56,028 bases of DNA from contig JAADII010000197.1 in NCBI GenBank assembly GCA_013151415.1, forward strand, positions 1 through 56,028, written 5' to 3'. Shown here one piece after another: positions 43,379 to 52,804 of the stretch; within the stretch, counting starts at the first letter, position 1, and every line of letters starts with the position of its first letter. A model generated the notes under the pieces. It was not told the DNA's origin. It saw nothing but the letters and a program-made list of their open reading frames with translations, and ran no database searches. The stretch is from Chloroflexota bacterium (GTDB lineage Bacteria; Chloroflexota; Anaerolineae; J102). The translations under genes and the position numbers were made by a program.

Positions 43379-43770
43379 GTAGATGGCTCAGGATTGGCGT
43401 CCGGCGACTCGTTGTTTTCTGAAGCGTATTCCAGCGTTTCTAGAATCGCCTCTACGCGCCGGCTTTGTTCGTACAAACGGTCGATGCGGAAGATCAGCTC
43501 AGGCATGCGGCGCAACTGAATGCGAGCGGCTAACTCAGAGCGAATGTAGCCGCGAGCGCGTTCGAGCGCGGCCATCACTTCGGCCTCGTTGTTTACATCG
43601 GGTTCAAGCAACGTGACATAAATACGCGCGGCTTGCAGGTCGCGCGTCACATCGACGCGGCTCACCGCGATGCCATCCAGGCCCGGATCATTGAGTTCGT
43701 AGGTGAGCATGGTGTCGAGCTCGTTCAAGAACAGCTCGTCCAATCGTTCTTTACGATATGATCTGCTCAT
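43375..43770 (-). CDS. rbfA: Ribosome-binding factor A
   Basis: The 131-residue protein has the RbfA pattern MSRSYRKERLDELF, VSRVDVTRDLQAARIYVTLL and ELAARIQLRRMPELIFRID. It assists 30S maturation. A longer frame starts at 43842 but its extra residues are encoded by a GACCAA repeat, so MSRSYRKE is preferred. There is no SD; the repeat abuts the start. Confidence 0.92.
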   Translation of the reverse strand: MSRSYRKERLDELFLNELDTMLTYELNDPGLDGIAVSRVDVTRDLQAARIYVTLLEPDVNNEAEVMAALERARGYIRSELAARIQLRRMPELIFRIDRLYEQSRRVEAILETLEYASENNESPDANPEPST

Positions 43771-43836
43771 TTGGTCGCTTAGTCTGGTGGTCGTTTGGTC
43801 GCTTGGTCTACATTGGTCTATGCTGGTCGGTCGTCC
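43771..43836. repeat. GACCAAGC-type degenerate repeat between infB and rbfA
   Basis: Minus-strand words AGACCAA, GCGACCAA and ACGACCA recur about six times and end immediately before the rbfA ATG. It fills nearly the whole 75-base spacer after infB. Confidence 0.85.
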
Positions 43837-43845
43837 TCTCACTGC

Positions 43846-45819
43846 TCAGCGCACGCGCACTTGCTCGTAAGCTACGACGATATCGCCTTCGCGCGGCCTG
43901 TCGAAGCCTTCCACGGTCATGCCGCATTCATAACCTGCGCGCACTTCAGAGACGTCCTCCTGATAGCGCTTGAGGCTGGAAATTTTGCCTTTGTGGATTT
44001 CCTTGCCGTTACGCAACACCGCGGCTTCGGCGTCCCTTCGGACTTCGCCCTCGAGCACCATGCAACCTAGAACTTTGCCTCGGCCCTTGATGCGGAAGAT
44101 GGCCCGCACCTCGGCCCGGCCAATCTCTCGGCTTTCGTACACCGGCTCGAGCATGCCCACCAAGGCCTTGGACACGTCATCCACCAGATCGTAGATGACG
44201 TCGTAGGTTTTGATCTCGACGCCGTGTTGTTCGGCCTGACGTCGAGCGACCGCATCCGGCTTCACCTGGAAGCCCAATATCAAGGCGCGACTTGCAGCCG
44301 CCAGCATCACATCCGACTCAGAGATCGTTCCGACATCTTGGTGCAAAATACGAATCTTCACCTCATCGCTGCTCAAATCGTTAAGCGAGCTGACGATCGC
44401 CTCCAATGAGCCTTGCACATCGGCTTTGACGATGAGATTGAGTTCTTTGACCGCGCCTTCTTTGATCTGCGAGTATAAATCCTCCAGCGAGAAAGTGGTC
44501 ACTTTTTGTTTTGCCTGGCGGGCCTTTTCCTTACGTTCGGCCGAAATTTGGCGGGCGATGCGGTCGCTTTCCACCACCTGAAGAATATCGCCCGCCGCGG
44601 GGACGCCCTGAAGCCCGGTGACCAAGACCGGCGTGGAGGGAAGCGCTTCTTTGACAGGGCGACTTTGGTCGTCGAACATGGCGCGCACGCGGCCCCATTC
44701 TTGCCCCACCACCACGGCATCGCCAGGATGAAGCGCGCCTTTCTGCACAAGCACAGTGGCCACATTGCCCAAATGTCGATCTTGATGCGCTTCGATGACC
44801 GTGCCGATGGCGGGGCCTTCGGGGTTGGCTTTCAGGTCCAAAACGTCCGCGACCAACAGCACATTATCCAGCAATTCCTCGATGTTGATGTTCTTTTTGG
44901 CTGAAATGGGAACGACTGTGGTGTCGCCGCCCCAGTCTTCTGGCTGCAATCCCATATCGGCAAGCTGTTGCTTGACCCGATCGGGATTGGCGTTTTCTTT
45001 GTCGATTTTGTTCAGAGCCACCACGATAGGCACGCGCGCCGCGCGCGCATGAGCGATGGCCTCGCGCGTTTGCGGCATGACGCCATCATCAGCCGCGACC
45101 ACCAAAATGGCTATGTCGGTGGCCTGTGCGCCGCGCGCCCGCATGGCCGAGAACGCGGCGTGACCGGGGGTGTCGAGAAAGGTGATCTTGCGGCCATCGA
45201 CTTCCACTTGATAAGCGGCAATGTGCTGAGTGATGCCTCCGGACTCGCCAGCCACCACATTGGTGTGCCGAATTGCATCCAACAAGGTGGTCTTGCCATG
45301 GTCCACATGGCCCAACACCGTCACTACGGGCGGCCGCGGCTTGAGCTTGCTGGGATCTTCTTCCATTTCCAACAAGCGTTCGCGCAGGGTCTTCGGCCCT
45401 TCCACTCCCGGCTCGGCCTGAACCTCGACAATGGTTTCAGGGACGACTTCGATGCCAAATTCCTCGCCCACAATGGCCGCGGTGTCAAAATCGACCAATT
45501 CATTGATGTTGGCCATGGTGCCGTAGCTCATCAGGGTTTTGATGATTTCAATGGGGTTTGTGCCCATGGCCTGGGCCAGATCTCGCACCGAGATGACTTC
45601 GGGAATTTCGATGCGAGTAGGACGTTTTGGTTCGGGTTTGGGTGGTTTGGGCGGGGCTGCGGCCGCGCCTTTGCCGCTGTTGCTTTTCGCGCCGCCTGGT
45701 CGTCGTCGCCGTCGTCCTGGCCGCCGGCGGCTACGCGAACGGGCATCGTAACCGCTTGGGCCTTGCCGCGGTTCGATTATTATCTTCCGGTTTTGTTTTG
45801 GCTCAGAACGTTTCATCAT
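43846..45819 (-). CDS. infB: Translation initiation factor IF-2
   Basis: The 657-residue protein has a short basic N-terminus ([15 protein letters not shown]), an IF2_N-like segment ([20 protein letters not shown]) and the GTPase domain with [17 protein letters not shown] and NKID. It is on the short side for IF-2. It has a strong SD (AGGGAGG, seven bases before the ATG), unlike its operon neighbours rbfA and truB. Confidence 0.96.
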   Translation of the reverse strand: MMKRSEPKQNRKIIIEPRQGPSGYDARSRSRRRPGRRRRRPGGAKSNSGKGAAAAPPKPPKPEPKRPTRIEIPEVISVRDLAQAMGTNPIEIIKTLMSYGTMANINELVDFDTAAIVGEEFGIEVVPETIVEVQAEPGVEGPKTLRERLLEMEEDPSKLKPRPPVVTVLGHVDHGKTTLLDAIRHTNVVAGESGGITQHIAAYQVEVDGRKITFLDTPGHAAFSAMRARGAQATDIAILVVAADDGVMPQTREAIAHARAARVPIVVALNKIDKENANPDRVKQQLADMGLQPEDWGGDTTVVPISAKKNINIEELLDNVLLVADVLDLKANPEGPAIGTVIEAHQDRHLGNVATVLVQKGALHPGDAVVVGQEWGRVRAMFDDQSRPVKEALPSTPVLVTGLQGVPAAGDILQVVESDRIARQISAERKEKARQAKQKVTTFSLEDLYSQIKEGAVKELNLIVKADVQGSLEAIVSSLNDLSSDEVKIRILHQDVGTISESDVMLAAASRALILGFQVKPDAVARRQAEQHGVEIKTYDVIYDLVDDVSKALVGMLEPVYESREIGRAEVRAIFRIKGRGKVLGCMVLEGEVRRDAEAAVLRNGKEIHKGKISSLKRYQEDVSEVRAGYECGMTVEGFDRPREGDIVVAYEQVRVR

Positions 45820-46098
45820 AATAAAACCTCCCTGCGGAGTTCAGAAAAATTGCTACAAAAAATATAAACAAAACGCACTTGCGCGATGACCGCGCAAGCC
45901 AGCAAGCGATATATCTGAACACACGAACGCAGGGAGGCCGAATCAAAGACCTGGTGAAAGAGCGGCCAGAGCGTAGGTCGCCAACCGACCATGCCGGCAT
46001 GGCCGGGCCACTACAGAGAACGGGGTGAATTCAATTCATGACCTGCACTCCTGCGTCGAAGTGTTCGGGAAAGATGCGGTTTAAGCAGGGCTGCGGTT
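45820..46098. other. 279-base spacer between ylxR and infB
   Basis: No gene seen. It contains a perfect 14-base palindrome CCATGCCGGCATGG at 45989-46002 and the infB SD region next to the start. A promoter for infB may lie here, but no clear -35/-10 pair is seen. Confidence 0.5.
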
Positions 46099-46386
46099 TC
46101 ATGTCTGCACAGTGCAAATTTGTTCCGCCACAGTAAGTAGCGCGATTCGCTCTTCCGAGGTGAGTTTCGTTTTCAGCGCTCGCTCCAATGCGCCGCGCTC
46201 GAGCGCCTTTTGCCAGCAGGCCAGCTCATTGCATAGGTAAGCGCCGCGACCTGGCGCTTTGCCTGTGGGATCATATGCAACGCCTTCGGGAGAGCGGACG
46301 ATGCGATTCAGTGCACGTTTAGGCATGATGCGCCGACAGGCGATGCATGTACGTTGAGGAACATGCTTGCGTCGTCCTTTGGCCAT
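46099..46386 (-). CDS. ylxR: YlxR family RNA-binding protein
   Basis: The 95-residue protein has RTCIACRR and GRGAYLCNELACW, the family's motifs (RTCIxCR...GRGAYLC). It is found next to nusA and infB in many bacteria and is thought to bind RNA. It starts 27 bases after nusA ends. Confidence 0.92.
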   Translation of the reverse strand: MAKGRRKHVPQRTCIACRRIMPKRALNRIVRSPEGVAYDPTGKAPGRGAYLCNELACWQKALERGALERALKTKLTSEERIALLTVAEQICTVQT

Positions 46387-46413
46387 AACGGTCCATCGTT
46401 TTTTAGCGTGGGG

Positions 46414-48093
46414 CTACTCAAAATCTTCGAAATCGTCGAAGTCGAAGTCGCGTATGGCGCTGCTTCGGCCGCGTTTACGGCGTTTCACGGCGACAGTGCG
46501 ACCCTGGGTCTCATCGAAAACCAGCCGCCGGTCCTTGCGACGTTTCTTCTTGCGTTTCGTCTTGCCTTTTTCTTCCTCTTCTTCGGACGCTTCCTCGGCC
46601 TCCGCCTCCTCGCCAAAGATGCGGGCAAAGGCGTCTTCATCGATCTGGAAGGCGTCGCCCGAGCGCATCGCCTCCGTCAGTTTGCTGGCCAAATCTTGCG
46701 CTTCGAGGTCGATTTCCTGAGCAGCGGCCTCGGCCTTGCGGACTTCATCCTCTTCCTCCACGAGCACGGCGTCTAGATCAACCACGCCCGTCTGCTCTTC
46801 TGGCAGTTCAACTTCGGATAGCAGGTCGCCTATCTCGGCTTGCGGCTCTTCGAGCACGGCTCCGAGATCAAGTTGCTCTTCCTCTAATGCAAAGTCGATT
46901 TCATCGATGGCGGGAAGCAAATCAACTTCCTCTTCCACCAAGATGCGGCGAGCCGCTTCCAGAAGATCATCTTTTTGCGCCCGTTCCTTGCGCTCTCGGC
47001 GCAGCCGATCGCGTTCGGCCTCGCTCAGGCCTTCTGCATCGGCCTCGGTTTCGCTCTTGATATCAATGCGCCACCCGGTGAGTTTGGCCACCAGGCGAGC
47101 ATTTTGTCCCTCCTTGCCAATGGCCAAAGAGAGCTGTTTGTCGGGAACGATGACCACGGCCGTGCGGTCGTGTTCAGGAAAGAGGAGGACATCCGTCACC
47201 TTGGCGGGGCTGAGTGCATTGGCTACAAAGCGCTCTTCATCCGGATCCCATTCGATGATATCGATTTTCTCGCCGTTCAATTCGTTGACGATGTTCTGAA
47301 TGCGCACCCCGCGCATGCCCACACAGGAACCGACCGGATCAACGCCCGGTTGTGTGGAGGCCACAGCCACTTTGGAGCGCGAACCGGCCTCTCGCGCAAT
47401 GGCCTTCACTTCGACCACGCCTTGCTTGATCTCGGGCACCTCTTTTTCAAGCAAACGCCGGAGCATATTGCGATGGGTGCGGCTTAGATGGATGACAGGC
47501 CCCCGATTGCCGCGAGAGACTTCGCTCACATAGGCCAGCACCGTGTTGTTGGGGCGATAGCGCTCGCCGGGAATTTGGTCCGAACGGCTAAGCACGCCCT
47601 CAGCGCGACCGCCGTCCAACGCGACAATGACATTGCCGGTCCCATAATCGATGCTACGCACCACGCCCGTCACCAGCTCGCCTTCGCGTTCCGCGTAGTC
47701 TTCATACACCGCGTCGCGTTCGGCCTCGCGAATGCGCTGTAAGACGACTTGTTTCGCGGTTTGCGCGGCGATGCGTCCAAAATCCTTGGGCGTTTGCTCC
47801 ACCAGGATCTCTTCGCCAGGCGCGGCCTTCGCCGGATCGATGGCGGCTGCATCCTCCACCGAAATTTGGGTGCGCGTATCGGTCAGCTCATCTTCGGGCA
47901 CCACTTTCATGCGCGTAAAAATGCGCATGTCGCCGGTTTCGGGGTCCAAATGGGCCTCCACATTGCCCGCGCTGCCAAAATTGCGCCGATATGCGCTCAC
48001 CAGCGCTTGTTCCACGGCCTCGATAACAACCTGCGGTTTCAGGTTTCGCTCCGCGCATATCTGGTTGATGGCCATCAAAAGTTCTTTGTTCAT
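46414..48093 (-). CDS. nusA: Transcription termination/antitermination factor NusA
   Basis: The N-terminal 345 residues are standard NusA: RNA polymerase-binding domain, S1 domain ([21 protein letters not shown]), and KH domains with [18 protein letters not shown] and [19 protein letters not shown]. After about residue 345 a tail of some 210 residues follows, strongly acidic and then ending in a lysine/arginine block ([10 protein letters not shown]) and [10 protein letters not shown]. The ATG at 48093 is preferred over the TTG six bases upstream. rimP, usually just before nusA, is absent: a terminator and smpB are found instead. Confidence 0.94.
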   Translation of the reverse strand: MNKELLMAINQICAERNLKPQVVIEAVEQALVSAYRRNFGSAGNVEAHLDPETGDMRIFTRMKVVPEDELTDTRTQISVEDAAAIDPAKAAPGEEILVEQTPKDFGRIAAQTAKQVVLQRIREAERDAVYEDYAEREGELVTGVVRSIDYGTGNVIVALDGGRAEGVLSRSDQIPGERYRPNNTVLAYVSEVSRGNRGPVIHLSRTHRNMLRRLLEKEVPEIKQGVVEVKAIAREAGSRSKVAVASTQPGVDPVGSCVGMRGVRIQNIVNELNGEKIDIIEWDPDEERFVANALSPAKVTDVLLFPEHDRTAVVIVPDKQLSLAIGKEGQNARLVAKLTGWRIDIKSETEADAEGLSEAERDRLRRERKERAQKDDLLEAARRILVEEEVDLLPAIDEIDFALEEEQLDLGAVLEEPQAEIGDLLSEVELPEEQTGVVDLDAVLVEEEDEVRKAEAAAQEIDLEAQDLASKLTEAMRSGDAFQIDEDAFARIFGEEAEAEEASEEEEEKGKTKRKKKRRKDRRLVFDETQGRTVAVKRRKRGRSSAIRDFDFDDFEDFE

Positions 48094-48149
48094 GGACAAA
48101 ACATCAAAATATGATTGGGTGTGACTGCGCCTAAATCAGGCCTACAATG

Positions 48150-48172
48150 AAAAAAGTGGGCGGCGCCCACTT
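48150..48172 (-). terminator. Rho-independent terminator after smpB
   Basis: Minus strand: AAGTGGGC pairs with GCCCACTT (8 pairs, loop GCC) followed by a run of T. It ends the S41-S41-smpB transcript, so nusA begins a new transcription unit. Confidence 0.88.
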
Positions 48173-48233
48173 CTTCGCAAACGAACTTACCTTTAATAAG
48201 CCAAGTATATCTAGAAACGGGGAAAAAGTCAAG

Positions 48234-48704
48234 TCACCAGCGCTCTTTCAAGGCGCGTTCCACGTCTCGCTGAGCGTCGCGCCGCGCGATGGCGCGACGT
48301 TTGTCGTACTTCCGTTTGCCCCGCACCAACCCCAATTCCACTTTGGCGCGATTGTTCTTCAAATACATTTTCAACGGCACCAAGGTCCAACCCCGCTCTT
48401 GAATCTTCCCCAACAAGCGGTTGATTTCGCGGCGATGGAGCAGCAGTTTGCGCTCGCGCCGAGGATCGTGGTTCGAACGATTGCCATGCCGATAGGGTGC
48501 GATATACACGTTTTGCAGCCACACTTCGCCATCGCGAATGAGCGCGAAACCGTCGCGCAGGTTCACCTGGCCTGCTCGCACCGATTTGATTTCAGTGCCC
48601 GTGAGCGCGATGCCGGCCTCGATGCTTTCGACCACTTCATAATCGTGGTAAGCCTTGCGATTGGTGGCTACGGTTTTCACGGGGCTTCGTCCCTGTTTGC
48701 TCAT
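48234..48704 (-). CDS. smpB: tmRNA-binding protein
   Basis: The 156-residue protein has ATNRKAYHDY, GTEIKSVRAGQVNLRDGFA, NVYIAPY and the basic tail (KRKYDKRRAIARRD). It delivers tmRNA to stalled ribosomes. Its start overlaps the stop of the S41 protease upstream by four bases (ATGA). Confidence 0.95.
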   Translation of the reverse strand: MSKQGRSPVKTVATNRKAYHDYEVVESIEAGIALTGTEIKSVRAGQVNLRDGFALIRDGEVWLQNVYIAPYRHGNRSNHDPRRERKLLLHRREINRLLGKIQERGWTLVPLKMYLKNNRAKVELGLVRGKRKYDKRRAIARRDAQRDVERALKERW

Positions 48705-50173
48705 GGCGATGCACTCTCTATCTGCTCTCGAAGATAATTGAGCGCGGCCTCCAATTGCACGTCCTCTTCGGTTTCCTGCTTGACAGCCACCACGATGTCG
48801 GGCGTCAGGCCCTCGCCTTCAATTTGGCGACCATTGGGTGTGAACCAGCGGGCTGTGGTCACCCGCAGAATGGCCCCATCCGAGAGATTGAACAGGCTTT
48901 GCACTGAGCCTTTGCCAAAGGTTTGCTCCCCGATCAACGCGCCGCGGCCGTGGTCCTGGATTGCTCCGGCCACAATTTCCGAAGCGCTGGCGCTTCCGCC
49001 ATCCACCAATACAACCATAGGCAGGTCGGGGATGATCGCGTCGCCCGTGGCCGGATGTTCGAAGTTCCGCTGTCCTGTTTCCTTAACGATCACGCCATCC
49101 TCAATGAACATGCTTGCGATGTCGATGGCGATATCGAGTCGGCCGCCGGGGTTGCCGCGTAGGTCGAAAACCACCCCTTGAACGCCTTGTTTTTCGCCAT
49201 CTTCGAGCACGCGACGCATTTCATCCGCGGCTCTGGCCGAGAAGTCGTACAGGCGCACATATAAGATGTTGTCTTCGATGATTTCTGATTCGATAATGGG
49301 GATTTCGATGCGCGCTCGAATCACCTCGACGTCGAAGGGTTCTGGCTTCCCTTCGCGTTGGATGGTGAGCACCACTTTCGACCCGGCCGGCCCGCGGATG
49401 AGACGCACGGCCTCGTCTAGCGGCATGTCGGTGACATCCCGTCCGTCCACCGCGATGATCACGTCATCAGGACGCAATCCTGCTTTCTCGGCCGGAGATT
49501 CGGGAAAGGGATGGATAATGACCACGCCACCGTCCTCTGCCATGTCAACGGTCGCCCCAATGCCCTCGAAGGTTCCGGTCATGTCGATGCGGAATTCTTC
49601 GGCCTGCTTCGGTGTGAGAATGGACGTGTGGCGGTCGTCCAGTCGCTGAATCACGCCATCGATGGCGACATAGACGAGATCCTCATCAGGCGGCATGTCG
49701 CCATTGCAATCCTTGAATAGTTCATTGACCGTGGTCCAGAAAAAATCGAAGTTCTCAGGCGCATCTTCTGGCGTTTCGGGCGGTCTCATGCTCGAGGGGC
49801 GCGCTTCGTCTCTGGCGCTGCATGTCCCCACTGCACGAATCAGGCCCTCCGCCGCGGCCAAAGTGACCTCGTTGCCTTCAGGCACGTCGCCGTCGAAGTT
49901 CTTCTGCAATAGTTCCAGCGCTTCCCAAAACACGCTGAAGTTTTCAGGCGGAGGCGCGGGTTCGCCTAATGACGGGGTGGGGGAGGGCGCAATAGCTGAA
50001 TCGTCGCCTCCCGCCATCTCGCTGTTGAAAGCGGAAGCCAGGCCGCCGGCGCTGACCGCATCGCTGGCGATAAAACCTAAGGCGAACGCGGCCACGCATA
50101 ATGTCGCCAGCAAGATCGTGGACGTGAGAATGATGAGTGTGATCTTTGATGCGCGATAATTGTTTTCGGACAT
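48701..50173 (-). CDS. S41 C-terminal processing peptidase with duplicated N-terminal helical unit
   Basis: The 490-residue protein has a membrane anchor (about 12-35), two copies of an N-terminal unit (residues 76-116 and 139-179, both starting PENF..FW and ending with a Leu/Ile-rich helix), a PDZ domain (FPESPAEKAGLRPDDVIIAV), and the S41 domain with the Ser in GGSASASE and Lys in FGKGSVQ. It cuts proteins at their C-terminus outside the membrane. The unit duplication is unusual. It is upstream of smpB on the same transcript. Confidence 0.88.
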   Translation of the reverse strand: MSENNYRASKITLIILTSTILLATLCVAAFALGFIASDAVSAGGLASAFNSEMAGGDDSAIAPSPTPSLGEPAPPPENFSVFWEALELLQKNFDGDVPEGNEVTLAAAEGLIRAVGTCSARDEARPSSMRPPETPEDAPENFDFFWTTVNELFKDCNGDMPPDEDLVYVAIDGVIQRLDDRHTSILTPKQAEEFRIDMTGTFEGIGATVDMAEDGGVVIIHPFPESPAEKAGLRPDDVIIAVDGRDVTDMPLDEAVRLIRGPAGSKVVLTIQREGKPEPFDVEVIRARIEIPIIESEIIEDNILYVRLYDFSARAADEMRRVLEDGEKQGVQGVVFDLRGNPGGRLDIAIDIASMFIEDGVIVKETGQRNFEHPATGDAIIPDLPMVVLVDGGSASASEIVAGAIQDHGRGALIGEQTFGKGSVQSLFNLSDGAILRVTTARWFTPNGRQIEGEGLTPDIVVAVKQETEEDVQLEAALNYLREQIESASP

Positions 50174-50180
50174 GATATGT

Positions 50181-51368
50181 TCAATCCTTCATCAAGTATT
50201 CCAAAGCTTTGTTCAAGGCGGGATCTTGCTCTTCGGTGGGATGTTCTTCGACCAGGATGTCTGGTGTGAGGCCCTGTTCATCGATCTGGTGGCCCTTGGG
50301 AGTGTACCAGCGAGCGAATGTGACATGAAGGGCGCTGTTGTCGGAAAGGCGGTGGATGCGCTGGATGGAGCCTTTGCCGTAGGTTTGTTGACCCACCAGA
50401 ATGGCGCGCTCGCGATCTTGCAGAGCGCCGGCCACGATTTCCGCCGCGCTGGCTGTGCCGCCGTCCACGAGCACAGCCAGTTTCACCTCCAGCGCATCGC
50501 CTCCATCACTGGCTGTATACACCTTTTCGGACCCGTCGGCATGACGTTCGGTGAGAATGTGGCCTCCATCGAGGAAATGGCCGCTGACGGCCACGGCTGC
50601 ATCGAGCAGGCCGCCAGGGTTGCCGCGTAAATCGAGTGCAAGATAGCGCACATCGCTCAATTCAGCCAGCGCTTCGGTTAATTCCTTGTCCGTAAGGGCG
50701 CTGAAGCGTTCAATGCGAATATACCCCGCTTCGGGCGCATTCTGCAACCTTCGCCACTGCACGCTGGGCAACTCGATCTGCTCGCGTCTGATCTCGAATT
50801 CTAGCTCTTTCCCATCTCGAAGCACGGTGATGCGCACCACGCTGCCCACCTCGCCGCGCAGACGGTTGGTTGCATCATCCAGATCCGCGGGTTGGGGAAG
50901 GGGTTGGCCGTCGATGGCGATGAGAATATCATCTTTTTGCACGCCGGCGCGAGCAGCAGGGCGCTCGATGAGGGGGAAGAGATAGATCCGGCCATCCTCT
51001 TGCAGCTCTAGCCGGGCGCCGATGCCGCCAAAATGGCCCTGCAGTTGTTCCTGCTCCCGAACGGCCGGCTCCGGCTCGACGAAATAGGTGTATGGATCGC
51101 CCAGCGTCTCGATGCTGCCGCGAATCGCGCCATAGGTGCGCTCGGTGGGGGAGGGCAGGGGGCCCATGAACTCCTTTTCGATGATGGCCCACGCCTCCGC
51201 GAGCAGGCCCATCTCGGTCGCGGTCTCAGGGGTTTGCGTTTGCTCCTGGCTCTTGAGGTAAAGGTAGGAGGAGGCGGCGCCAAGGGTGAAGAGGAGAAGG
51301 GCGGTGACTGCGCCTGCGAGAAAGAACCACCACGGTGGGGTGGGGGAGGGAGCTTGGTTACTTGACAT
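50181..51368 (-). CDS. S41 C-terminal processing peptidase
   Basis: The 395-residue protein has one membrane segment (about 12-35), a single helical unit, a PDZ domain and the S41 catalytic region GGTASAAE with Ser and YGKGSIQ with Lys. It is seven bases upstream of the other S41 gene, so the two form a tandem paralogue pair. Confidence 0.9.
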   Translation of the reverse strand: MSSNQAPSPTPPWWFFLAGAVTALLLFTLGAASSYLYLKSQEQTQTPETATEMGLLAEAWAIIEKEFMGPLPSPTERTYGAIRGSIETLGDPYTYFVEPEPAVREQEQLQGHFGGIGARLELQEDGRIYLFPLIERPAARAGVQKDDILIAIDGQPLPQPADLDDATNRLRGEVGSVVRITVLRDGKELEFEIRREQIELPSVQWRRLQNAPEAGYIRIERFSALTDKELTEALAELSDVRYLALDLRGNPGGLLDAAVAVSGHFLDGGHILTERHADGSEKVYTASDGGDALEVKLAVLVDGGTASAAEIVAGALQDRERAILVGQQTYGKGSIQRIHRLSDNSALHVTFARWYTPKGHQIDEQGLTPDILVEEHPTEEQDPALNKALEYLMKD

Positions 51369-51889
51369 AATTATATCATCGCGGATTGTCGTTTAGTTTA
51401 GCATAGATGGGGCGCGATGGTGAAACAGGGGGTGGTGGGTGTTAGATGCTGGATATTGGATAGTGGGTGTTGGCGTGGTTTGTGGATGATGGGTGCTTTG
51501 TAAGGAGACGATGGACGACGGACGATGGAGACTCGGGCTTCATGGATGGTTTCGGTCCTATCGTCCTATCGTCCCCTCTCCCCTTTTCTTTTTGACAAAT
51601 TATGTCAAGTCAGATGCCTGTATTTTACATAAGTATTCTAGTGTGTAGTCATGGGTGGTGAATGTGGTTGACATAACACATTGGGCGCTGACAGCGGAGG
51701 CGTTTGCTGACGAGTTTCAAGATGATGAGACGATGGACGACGAGACGATGAAAGAACGCCCACGCACATCAGGCGCCGACCAGGTTTTTCCCTGAACCTG
51801 ACACCTGACACTTGACACCTGACACCAAACCCCCTCCCCCACCCCACTCCACGCGCCCACGCGCGGGATTCTGTGGTCCATGCTTCTTT
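51369..51889. repeat. Repeat-rich noncoding region, part 1
   Basis: No gene seen. It holds TGGATATTGGATAGTGG words (51435-51475), GACGATGG words (51507-51528 and 51721-51751), CCTATCGTC words (51557-51574) and CTGACAC words (51791-51826). TTGACA/TGTCAA inverted repeats occur near 51592-51608. Confidence 0.75.
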
Positions 51890-51929
51890 CATCGCGCCTG
51901 CCCGCGAGCGTAAGCGGGCAGGCGCGATG
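51890..51929. repeat. Perfect 16-base inverted repeat
   Basis: CATCGCGCCTGCCCGC (51890-51905) and its exact complement GCGGGCAGGCGCGATG (51914-51929) around an 8-base loop. No T-run follows on either strand. Confidence 0.85.
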
Positions 51930-52270
51930 TGAGCGCGGGCCTACCTGGCGTTGCGCATTGACGGCCGCGAGTCGCCTCTCCCCTCCCCCACTGACGTCGG
52001 AACGCGGTTCCGGCGCATCGCGCCGCCCTCGTCGCACCGCGCCTTGAGCGTCGCATCGGCTTGTTGCAGCAATCGCGGGTGTCACAACCGGGCCGCGCTA
52101 TGCTCGCCTTTTCACCGCGGATTGTTTTTACCTACCTATGATGTTATGTTAAGTTGCGGATTAATGCAGTGGTGTAAATGACAACGAATTCTGGGATGAA
52201 TCGAATTGGTTGGCCGTTTGTGGTCGGCCCCGTCGCCCATGTAACGCCCTGCATGTCGGCGAAGCCAACA
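51930..52270. other. Noncoding stretch without recognisable features
   Basis: GC-rich to mixed sequence between two hairpins. No gene, promoter or repeat unit could be supported on either strand. Confidence 0.5.
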
Positions 52271-52301
52271 GGTGCGACGCACTTCCGAAGTGCGTTGCAC
52301 C
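52271..52301. repeat. Long palindrome GGTGCGACGCACTT type
   Basis: GGTGCGACGCACTT pairs with AAGTGCGTTGCACC over 14 bases with one G-U around CCG. The arms resemble those of the hairpin at 15016-15050 and look like a dispersed REP-type element. Confidence 0.75.
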
Positions 52302-52495
52302 TCCTCCCCCACGAGCGCGCGCTCCATCGTCCCTTCCCAACAAACCCACCTCAAAGCAAACCGTGCTCTCCCCCCTCGGCGAACTCCATTCGTTTCATCC
52401 TCCTATTCGCTGTCATTTCCATTTCTCTCCCCCACCCGCCCTGTGCTACACTCCCCCGACGTCTATGCTTGAGACCGGTTCACGGGCGGGCGTCT

Positions 52496-52680
52496 GACTT
52501 CCGGCCCCGGTTGCTGGCCTCAACCGTTTTCTGACGTCCCACCGGACGATGGGACGATGGCCTGGCTCCGACCGGTTCTTGACTTCCGGCCCTGGTTCTG
52601 GTTCCGACCATTTCCTGGCGTCCCACCAGACGATGAGACGATGGGACGATAATTCGTCAAATTCGTGTTCATTCGTGTCA
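52496..52680. repeat. 85-base imperfect tandem duplication and AATTCGT repeat
   Basis: GACTTCCGGCCC starts at 52496 and again at 52581. Both copies run through a GGTT-rich part, a GACGTCCCACC or GGCGTCCCACC and GACGATGGGACGAT words. AATTCGT/ATTCGTG words follow at 52651-52680. Confidence 0.8.
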
Positions 52681-52804
52681 AGATCAAATTCATGGTCTAT
52701 CTTCGTCCTATCGTCCTTTGGTCTGCTCGTCATTGGAAAAGCTGCACATTGGACGAACACTTTTCTCTCGATAACTTTGCTCAATACGCCCTTCAACCCA
52801 CACC

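Noticed and set aside
45820-46098. tRNA or small RNA gene between ylxR and infB
   Set aside because: No cloverleaf or strong terminator hairpin was found; only a 14-base palindrome.
48094-48099. TTG start two codons upstream of nusA
   Set aside because: The ATG at 48093 begins MNKELL, the usual start of NusA, and TTG has no SD.
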